From an uncultured Collinsella sp. (GTDB lineage Bacteria; Actinomycetota; Coriobacteriia; Coriobacteriales; Coriobacteriaceae): a stretch of DNA of 10,094 nucleotides. Of this stretch, positions 4,832 to 10,094 are shown piece by piece (position 1 is the stretch's first letter; each line of letters begins with the position of its first letter). A program made the position numbers and the translations under genes. The notes beneath the pieces are model-generated. The model was not told the DNA's origin. It saw nothing but the letters and a program-made list of their open reading frames with translations, and did not search any database. The stretch lies in the NCBI GenBank assembly GCA_900551975.1, contig URYA01000046.1, forward strand, positions 1-10,094, read 5' to 3'.

Positions 4832-6967
4832 CTAATGGATAAGCTTAAAGTCCAAGTGCCCACGCGTGGTATTGACGCGCGAGACCTCGATGATCACGCG
4901 CTGCCCCAGCTCGTAACGAGTCCCCGTGTCGGCGCCCGTCAGCGTAAGCGCATCCTCGTCGAACTCGAACCACTCGTTGCCCAGGCCCTTAATTGAAACC
5001 AGGCCCTCGACCTGTGTTAGGTCCAAGCGCACAAAGAGGCCCATGCTGCTAACCCACGAGACGGTTCCGGCATAGCGCTCGCCCAGACGGTCCTCATAGT
5101 ACTGGGCAATCTTGATCTTTTGCGTCGCATGGCTGGCGGCATCTGCCGCGCGCTCGGCATCGCTACATGCGCGGCAGATCTGCGGCAGAATGCGCGGCAG
5201 CGACTCGCGCCCCTTGCCGATCAGCCGCGGCGTACGGACCAAGGCGTCCTTGCCGCCGAGCTGCTCATAGGCCAACTGCAGCTTGAGTACGCGGTGCACC
5301 ACCAGATCGGGGTAGCGACGGATGGGACTCGTAAAGTGACAGTAGCACGGCGCGGCGAGCGCAAAGTGGCCCTCGTTGCGCGGCTTGTACAGCGCGCGCT
5401 GCATGCTGCGCAGAAGCAGCGTGTTGACGAGCGGTGCGTTGGCCGTACCGGCGGCAGCATCGACTGCAGCCTGCAGCTCATCGGGACTCCCCAGGGCAAT
5501 ACCGGCAGCACGGCGATCGTCGATGATGCCCAGCTGAGCCAGCGCAACGGCGGCACCGTGCAGGCTATCGGGGCTCGGATCCTCATGCACGCGATAGCAG
5601 GCCTCGATATCGCGGTCCGCCAGCCACTCTGCAACGCACTCGTTGGCGAGCAGCATGGCTTCCTCGATAAGCGACGTGGCACACGAACGCTCACGCGCCA
5701 CAATCTGCACGGGCACTCCGTCCTCATCCAATAGAGCGCGAATCTCGGCCGTGTCAAAATCGACTGAGCCGCGGGCGCGACGAATACGACGGCGAAGTTC
5801 GGCGAGTTCGCTAGCGGCGACAAGGAAATCGCCAAGGTCGATGTTGTAGCCGCGGGCGGCCTCCTCGCACGCAAGACCGCGCTCAAGCGCTTCCTCGCGC
5901 AAGGCCTCAGCAGCCTCAACATCCTCAGCCGCGCCCTCCAGCACCGAATACTCAACCGCACCGGCACGCACCAGCAGCGCCTCGGCGCCGTCATAGTCCA
6001 TACGTACACGCGAGCGAACCACGCTGGGATACGGATCGTAATGCCGCACGCGACCCTGCTCATCGAGCTCGATATCGACGGTAAACGCAAGACGGTCCTC
6101 GTCAGGGCGAAGCGAGCACAGGTCACAGGACAGGCGTTCGGGCAGCATAGGAAGCACGCGATCGGCCAGATACACCGATGTCGTGCGATGGCGAGCCTCA
6201 AGATCGATATGCCCGTCCCAAGCCACATAGTGTGAAACGTCGGCGATATGCACACCCAGCTTGTAGCCACCCTCGGGCGTGCGCTCCAGCGAAATGGCAT
6301 CGTCAAAGTCGCGCGCGTCGACCGGGTCGATCGTGATGACAAAGCGGTCGCGCAGATCGCGGCGGAGCGGGTCCTTAAGCGCCGCGGACACATCGAGCGA
6401 AAGCCCCTCGGCCTCGTCTAGCGCGGCCTCGGGATAGCTATCGGTATAGCCGTAACGCGCCATCACATATTGAACGCCCAAATCGGGCGCGTCATCTCCG
6501 CCAATGCGGCGTTCGATCGTCACAGTGCCCGATTCCAGGCGCGTCGGGTAGGTCAAAATGCGCGCGACAACAGCATCACCCGGGTGGACGCCCAGACGAA
6601 CCGCCGAGGTGTCCTCGGGCAAAATGAAGAAGTCGGCCTTCAGGCGCGAATCGAGCGGCTCAATCACACCGAGCGGACCGGCGGTCTGGTACGTGCCCAC
6701 CACGCTTATAGCTGCGCGCTCAACCACGCCCTCGATCACGGCGCGACGCTCGCCATGCGGGCTGTTCTTAATGCTCACGGCAACGGTATCGCCGTCCATG
6801 ATCTCACGCTTGCCGCGACCCATGACCTTGTAGTCGCCATTCTCGGTTATGACATAGGCACTGTGCTCATGGAGCTGCACGCGCCCGGTCAGGCTCGGAC
6901 GGCGTTCGCTGCGCACCGGCCCGCGCTTATTGCGAGCTCCACGCTTATGCTTGTTATTGCGCCCCAT
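4832..6967 (-). CDS. rnr: Ribonuclease R (RNB/VacB-family 3'-5' exoribonuclease)
   Basis: The 711-residue protein is a processive 3'-to-5' exoribonuclease that degrades structured RNA in the cytosol. A basic N-terminus (residues 1-23) is followed by OB-fold cold-shock-type segments (about 25-155). The RNB catalytic domain follows (about 190-560), with the metal-binding motif TIDPVDARDFDDA (212-224; Asp214, Asp220, Asp222 and Asp223 are the expected ligands) and the late motif HFTSPIRRYPDL (544-555). A C-terminal S1 domain (631-711) begins with RYAGTVSWVSSMGLFVRL. Order and length fit RNase R; RNase II would be shorter, and the S1 and basic N-terminus agree with RNase R. The start is ATG at 6967 with AGGAGG 4 bases upstream. 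It lies downstream of ftsX but is separated by a strong terminator at 7045-7078, so it probably has its own promoter. smpB, a frequent neighbour, is not seen. Confidence 0.95.
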   Translation of the reverse strand: MGRNNKHKRGARNKRGPVRSERRPSLTGRVQLHEHSAYVITENGDYKVMGRGKREIMDGDTVAVSIKNSPHGERRAVIEGVVERAAISVVGTYQTAGPLGVIEPLDSRLKADFFILPEDTSAVRLGVHPGDAVVARILTYPTRLESGTVTIERRIGGDDAPDLGVQYVMARYGYTDSYPEAALDEAEGLSLDVSAALKDPLRRDLRDRFVITIDPVDARDFDDAISLERTPEGGYKLGVHIADVSHYVAWDGHIDLEARHRTTSVYLADRVLPMLPERLSCDLCSLRPDEDRLAFTVDIELDEQGRVRHYDPYPSVVRSRVRMDYDGAEALLVRAGAVEYSVLEGAAEDVEAAEALREEALERGLACEEAARGYNIDLGDFLVAASELAELRRRIRRARGSVDFDTAEIRALLDEDGVPVQIVARERSCATSLIEEAMLLANECVAEWLADRDIEACYRVHEDPSPDSLHGAAVALAQLGIIDDRRAAGIALGSPDELQAAVDAAAGTANAPLVNTLLLRSMQRALYKPRNEGHFALAAPCYCHFTSPIRRYPDLVVHRVLKLQLAYEQLGGKDALVRTPRLIGKGRESLPRILPQICRACSDAERAADAASHATQKIKIAQYYEDRLGERYAGTVSWVSSMGLFVRLDLTQVEGLVSIKGLGNEWFEFDEDALTLTGADTGTRYELGQRVIIEVSRVNTTRGHLDFKLIH

Positions 6968-7044
6968 GGCGCCTCCTAACTATCGATTGCGAACTCCAAA
7001 GAGTCTACCCAAATGATTCGCTTTCCTGCCGTCCCCTAGGGATC

Positions 7045-7078
7045 AAAAAACGGGCCGCCCCATAAGAGACGACCCGTT
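7045..7078 (-). terminator. Rho-independent terminator of ftsEX
   Basis: On the minus strand, outer arms AACGGG and CCCGTT continue into TCGTCTC and GGGGCGG (with G-T wobbles), giving a 13-pair stem over a TTAT loop. The stem runs into a T tract (TTTTTT). It lies about 25 bases after the ftsX stop and cuts ftsEX off from rnr. Confidence 0.9.
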
Positions 7079-7102
7079 GGAAGGGATGAATTCCAGGCAT
7101 GC

Positions 7103-8023
7103 CTACACGCGCAGGTAGCGGCGCATGGCGATGGCAGAACCAAAAAGACCGATAATCACGCCGACCAGAATCAGCGCAGCATAGGTCACCAGGTAGTACT
7201 GCATCGGCAGGGCAAACGACATCCATCCGATGCTCTCCTGCAAACGCGGAATCATCAGATTACGCAGCAGCTCCAGAACGCCGATGGAAAGCAGCGAGCC
7301 CAAAATGGCCTGCAGTACACCCTCGGTGATAAACGGGCCGCGAATGAAGCCGTTGCTGGCGCCGACCAGACGCATAATCGCAATCTCACGACGACGCGCC
7401 GTGATGGACAGGCGAATCGTGTTGTTGATGAAGATGAAAGCGATAAAGGTCAGAAGGCCAACGAGCACCACGGCGGCGATGCGGATGTAGTTGGTCACCT
7501 GGAACAGGCGGCTCACTCCCTCCTGGCCGTACAGCACGCTCGCGTTGACGTCGCCGTCATCCGCGATCTTCTGGAAATCGGCATCCTTCTTGAGCTTCTC
7601 TGCCGTGCTCTCGACCTTGGACGGATCGTCCATCTCAATTGCAAACGAAGCCGGCAGCGGGTTCTGGCCATCGAGCGCGCTCATGGTGGCGTCGGCGTTG
7701 CCCGACATCTTGCTCGTATACTCGGCCAGCGCGTCGTCCTTGTCCTTATAGGTCACGGATTTGACGTTATTCCACGTCTTAAGCTCGGCCTCAAAAGCCT
7801 GAACATCGGCCTGATCGGCGTCATCGCTAATGAACGCGTTGATGACAACCTGATCCTCGACGGTGCCGATCACGGAGTTCAGCATCGCGGAGCCCATGAT
7901 GAACAGGCCGATGATAAACAGCGAAAGGAAGATCGTGATGACGGCGCCGAGCGAGGTAGTCCAGTTACGGAAGAAGTGGCTGATTGCCTCTTTGAAGGAG
8001 TAGCCCACGTTAGTTGGTGCCAT
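7103..8023 (-). CDS. ftsX: Cell-division permease FtsX
   Basis: The 306-residue product is the membrane half of the FtsEX complex, which relays ATP hydrolysis by FtsE to peptidoglycan hydrolases outside the cell during division. It has the FtsX topology: a cytosolic N-terminus with FKEAISHFFRNW (10-21), TM1 (about 24-48), a large extracellular domain (about 49-178, with the INAFISDDA strand near its start), then TM2 (180-203), TM3 (about 232-256) and TM4 (about 276-300). The segment NNTIRLSITARRREIAIMRL (200-219) after TM2 is the family's conserved cytosolic stretch. Length matches actinobacterial and Gram-positive FtsX. The ATG at 8023 overlaps the end of ftsE by 14 bases; GGAGG inside ftsE lies 11 bases upstream, so translation is probably coupled. 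A terminator follows. Confidence 0.96.
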   Translation of the reverse strand: MAPTNVGYSFKEAISHFFRNWTTSLGAVITIFLSLFIIGLFIMGSAMLNSVIGTVEDQVVINAFISDDADQADVQAFEAELKTWNNVKSVTYKDKDDALAEYTSKMSGNADATMSALDGQNPLPASFAIEMDDPSKVESTAEKLKKDADFQKIADDGDVNASVLYGQEGVSRLFQVTNYIRIAAVVLVGLLTFIAFIFINNTIRLSITARRREIAIMRLVGASNGFIRGPFITEGVLQAILGSLLSIGVLELLRNLMIPRLQESIGWMSFALPMQYYLVTYAALILVGVIIGLFGSAIAMRRYLRV

Positions 8024-9230
8024 AGTTGCCGTAACCTCCCCTCTCCTGGTCGCGGATAACGTGGCCGCCCTCGAGGGCGATCACGCGACGGTGCATGCTA
8101 TCGACCATCTCGCGGTCGTGCGTGGCGACGATCACGGTGGTGCCGGTGCGGTTAATACGCTCGAGCAGCTTCATGATGCCCAGCGAGATCGCCGGGTCGA
8201 GGTTACCCGTGGGCTCGTCGCAAATCAGCAGCGGCGGACGGTTGACCATAGCGCGGGCGACGGCAACGCGCTGCTGCTCGCCACCGGAAAGCTGGTCGGG
8301 CAGCGAGTCCATCTGATCGGCCAGACCGACCAGACGCAGCACCTCGGGCACCTGGCTGCGAATGACGCCCTTGGGCTTGCCGATGCACTGCAGGGCAAAC
8401 GCCACGTTTTCGTAGGCGGTCTTTTGCGGCAGAAGCTTAAAGTCCTGGAACACGGCGCCAATCTGGCGGCGCAGGAACGGAACCTTGCGGTTCTTGATCT
8501 TCATGAGGTCCTGACCGGCAACCAGGATGCGGCCACTCGTCGGCTTGACGTCGCGGTTGAGCGTCGACAGCAGCGTGGTCTTACCCGAACCGGAGTGACC
8601 GACCAGGAAGACGAACTCGCCCGGATAGATCTCGATGTTGATGTCGTCGAGTGCAGGCTTGTTGGGCTGTGCCGGATAGATCTTGGTGACATGCTCCATA
8701 AGGATAACGGGCTCGACACCGGCCTGCTTGGCCATCTTCTTGCGGCTGGCCTGCGGATCGATGGGCGCAAACACCGACGTAAAATCGGGGTTGTTGAGCG
8801 CGTTATCGAGGCTTGCGACCTCGGCCGCCTGATCGCTCTCGACCACCGGGGCAGCAGGCTGCGTGGGGTCGGGAATAGCGGCAAAGAGACCGGACTGCGC
8901 AGGCTGAGGAGCCGGCGTCGCAGGGGCCATGGGGTCGGGAATGCCGGCCATGGTAGGCTGCGGCGTGGCGGCACCAGCCTGAGGCTGCTCCACGCGAGCG
9001 GTCACGGCCTGAACGGGCTCAAAACCCGCCATGCCGGAAAGCGCGACATCGCTGGTTGGATTGTAGGCAAAGGGATCGGATGCCGGCTGTGCCTGATCTG
9101 CCGGCTGAGCGGGGGCCTGAGCAACAGGCTGGCCCTCTGAATCCGGAGTGGCGAAACGACTGCCCTGGACGCCTGCCTGCGTCTTGGGGGCATCATCGCC
9201 CGCACCGGAGGTACGGAAGTGGTTACCCAC
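8010..9230 (-). CDS. ftsE: Cell-division ATP-binding protein FtsE with long N-terminal extension
   Basis: This is the ABC ATPase partner of FtsX. The ATPase domain covers residues about 174-398: Walker A GHSGSGKTT (211-219), Q-loop Gln262, signature LSGGEQQ (314-320), Walker B LLICDEP with catalytic Glu339, and the H-loop His371 in ATHD. NRDVKPTSG and FQDFKLLP are typical of FtsE. The usual protein is about 230 residues; here some 170 residues precede the domain, rich in Pro, Ala and Gln, with repeated IPDP units (97-100 and 119-122) and probably disordered. The GTG at 9230 has AGGAG 5 bases upstream, whereas the internal ATG for residue 166 has no good site, so the extension seems translated. 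It is co-transcribed with ftsX, which overlaps its 3' end by 14 bases. The FtsE call is secure; the role of the extension is unknown. Confidence 0.95.
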   Translation of the reverse strand: MGNHFRTSGAGDDAPKTQAGVQGSRFATPDSEGQPVAQAPAQPADQAQPASDPFAYNPTSDVALSGMAGFEPVQAVTARVEQPQAGAATPQPTMAGIPDPMAPATPAPQPAQSGLFAAIPDPTQPAAPVVESDQAAEVASLDNALNNPDFTSVFAPIDPQASRKKMAKQAGVEPVILMEHVTKIYPAQPNKPALDDINIEIYPGEFVFLVGHSGSGKTTLLSTLNRDVKPTSGRILVAGQDLMKIKNRKVPFLRRQIGAVFQDFKLLPQKTAYENVAFALQCIGKPKGVIRSQVPEVLRLVGLADQMDSLPDQLSGGEQQRVAVARAMVNRPPLLICDEPTGNLDPAISLGIMKLLERINRTGTTVIVATHDREMVDSMHRRVIALEGGHVIRDQERGGYGNYGTN

Positions 9231-9275
9231 TGGTGCTCCTTATCGTCGTGCGTTTAAACTACATGAGCGCTTAGT

Positions 9276-9284
9276 ATTTTAGCA
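9276..9284 (-). promoter_or_regulatory. ftsE: Candidate extended -10 promoter for ftsEX
   Basis: On the minus strand TGC-TAAAAT is an extended -10 element (TGn plus hexamer at 9276-9281), predicting a start near 9269 and a leader of about 40 bases before the GTG. No good -35 lies 17 bases upstream, which extended -10 promoters can tolerate. The TGC is also part of a 6-base inverted repeat (GCAGCA at 9282-9287, TGCTGC at 9295-9300). Inferred. Confidence 0.4.
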
Positions 9285-9333
9285 GCATTAGCTTTGCTGC
9301 ACATAAGAAGCATGGCCGTGTTTGGGTCCCTCC

Positions 9334-9456
9334 GGCCGGACACAGGGTTACTTTCCAAATCGTCCTCGGACATGTCGGAGCCCCCGCTGCGCACTACGTG
9401 CGGCGGGGGCTCCTCCGTCCTGCGGAAAGATTTGGAAAGTAACCCTGTGTCCGGCC
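9334..9456. repeat. Long nested palindrome between transketolase and ftsE, probable dispersed intergenic element
   Basis: Two perfect 28-base inverted arms (9334-9361 and 9429-9456; each carries CCGGACACAGGG or its complement and TTTCCAAATC or its complement) enclose a second perfect 11-base stem, GGAGCCCCCGC (9377-9387) with GCGGGGGCTCC (9403-9413). That in turn caps a third stem, CGCAC/GTGCG around TAC. The two connecting arms are both 15 bases long and partly complementary. There is no open reading frame of note, no flanking direct repeat and no T tract, so it is not a simple terminator. It looks like a MITE or REP/BIME-like unit. Confidence 0.8.
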
Positions 9457-9595
9457 TGCGATAACTAAGGGGTCGCTGCGTTTTACTTGGGTGCAGCAGC
9501 GCCGTGCTTGGGGGCTGAATTGCACTTTGCTGGTCTGGGCCCGTTTCCCGGAGAAAGCCCTTGCTTGGTGCGGGCCTAATTTGTTTGTTGCCGAC
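9457..9595. other. Non-coding stretch within the 447-base tkt-ftsE gap
   Basis: This part of the gap between the palindrome and the transketolase terminator shows no credible gene. Open frames crossing it lack ribosome sites and run into the neighbouring structures. A weak imperfect hairpin (GGGC...TTTC...GAAA-GCCC near 9537-9560) is the only structure noticed. The remaining gap holds the ftsE promoter candidate (9276-9284), the palindrome and the terminator. Confidence 0.4.
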
Positions 9596-9633
9596 AAAAA
9601 CAGGGGCGTCCTCTTTGAGGACGCCCCTGTTTT
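9596..9633 (-). terminator. Intrinsic terminator downstream of transketolase
   Basis: The perfect 17-base stem (9597-9613 with 9617-9633) closes on a 3-base loop. Its GC core is CAGGGGCGTCCTC and its ends are A/T runs, so on the minus strand the stem runs into TTTTT. It lies 44 bases after the transketolase stop. Its symmetry could let it work in both directions, but no plus-strand gene needs it. Confidence 0.93.
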
Positions 9634-9677
9634 GGATTGCATACGGTTGCTGAGGCGATACTTTGCCTCGTCTTGTC

Positions 9678-10094
9678 CTAGGCCAAGAACTCCTTGGTGG
9701 TCGCCACGATGTTGGCCGCGTCCAGGCCGTACTTGTGCAGGAGCTCGGCACCCGGGCCAGACTCACCGAAGGTGTCGTTAACGCCGATCTTCTTGAGCGA
9801 CGTCGGGCACTGCTCGCACAGGACGTCGGCAACGGCGCTGCCCAGGCCACCGATCACGGAGTGCTCCTCGACGGTCACGACGTGGCCGGTCTTGGTGGCG
9901 CTCTTGACGATCAGGTCGGCGTCGATGGGCTTGATGGTGTGCATGTTGATGACCTCGGCATCGATGCCCTCGGCAGCAAGCTGCTCAGCGGCCTCGAGCG
10001 CCTCGCCGACCATCAGGCCGCAGGCGATGATGGTGACATCGGTGCCCTCGCGCATGACGATGCCCTTGCCCACCTCGAACTTGTAGGTCTCGGG
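9678..10094 (-). CDS. Transketolase C-terminal part (N-terminus beyond window edge)
   Basis: 139 residues are visible, reading from the window edge to TAG at 9678-9680. They match the C-terminal domain of transketolase and related thiamine-diphosphate enzymes: REGTDVTIIACGLMVGEAL (a dinucleotide-fold start), GIDAEVINMHTIKPID, VVTVEEHSVIGGLGSAVADV and FGESGPGAELLHKYGLDAANI. Transketolase moves two-carbon units between sugar phosphates in the pentose phosphate pathway. The style (MHTIKPID, EEHSVIGGLG) resembles the smaller C-terminal subunit of split transketolases common in anaerobes, but the thiamine-binding part is outside the window, so single-chain transketolase or DXS-like forms cannot be fully excluded. 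It is followed by a strong terminator and so is not in one operon with ftsEX. Confidence 0.88.
   Translation of the reverse strand, partial: PETYKFEVGKGIVMREGTDVTIIACGLMVGEALEAAEQLAAEGIDAEVINMHTIKPIDADLIVKSATKTGHVVTVEEHSVIGGLGSAVADVLCEQCPTSLKKIGVNDTFGESGPGAELLHKYGLDAANIVATTKEFLA

Noticed and set aside
5221..6393. Minus-strand 390-codon frame inside rnr
   Set aside because: It overlaps the RNB catalytic domain in another frame; its Cys/Arg/Trp-rich sequence is not protein-like.
8061..9140. Plus-strand open frame of 359 codons opposite ftsE
   Set aside because: It is fully antisense to ftsE, has no recognisable domain and a His/Arg/Gly/Leu-biased composition from reversed codons.
9254..9850. 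Minus-strand 198-codon frame crossing the palindrome and transketolase terminator
   Set aside because: It runs across strong non-coding structures and overlaps the transketolase end in another frame, with no ribosome site or domain.
1..10094. CRISPR array, phage genes, toxin-antitoxin pair or resistance cassette
   Set aside because: No spaced direct repeats, phage structural genes or toxin-antitoxin pair were seen; the VanZ-like gene alone does not make a resistance cluster, and the recombinase has no mobile partners in the window.

Overview
This window looks like a chromosomal segment from a high-GC gut actinobacterium of the Coriobacteriia, most likely Collinsella or a close relative. That placement is inferred from base composition, start-codon use (several TTG and GTG starts with strong AGGAGG-like sites) and the style of the proteins; no rRNA or marker gene fixes it. 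Nearly every gene lies on the minus strand; only the small protein at 2396-2806 is on the plus strand.

From the left, the window opens inside a TetR-type regulator (1-388, C-terminus off the edge) with a candidate operator in front of it. Next comes a YbhN/UPF0104-type integral membrane protein (505-1812). Then there is a two-gene tRNA operon, tRNA-Gln(CTG) followed by tRNA-Glu(CTC), with a clear sigma70-like promoter (2175-2203) and a strong intrinsic terminator (about 1917-1952). A short plus-strand protein (2396-2806) resembles the N-terminal half of a group of winged-helix (MarR-annotated) regulators but lacks the DNA-binding half. It converges on an ArsC/Spx-family thiol protein (2879-3238). 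A VanZ-like membrane protein (3361-3942) and a Pin/resolvase-type serine recombinase (4047-4652) follow, the latter preceded by two inverted repeats.

The right half is housekeeping. On the minus strand, reading right to left, it holds the C-terminal end of a transketolase (9678-10094), a long perfect terminator hairpin, a 447-base intergenic region, then ftsE-ftsX (8010-9230 and 7103-8023, overlapping by 14 bases), a terminator, and rnr (RNase R, 4832-6967) with its own hairpin. FtsE and FtsX form the ABC-type complex that couples cell division to peptidoglycan hydrolase control. RNase R degrades structured RNA.

I do not see a convincing new multi-gene system. The points most worth a second look are a 123-base nested palindrome between transketolase and ftsE (9334-9456) that looks like a dispersed intergenic repeat, a roughly 170-residue Pro/Ala/Gln-rich N-terminal extension on FtsE, and the half-regulator at 2396-2806.
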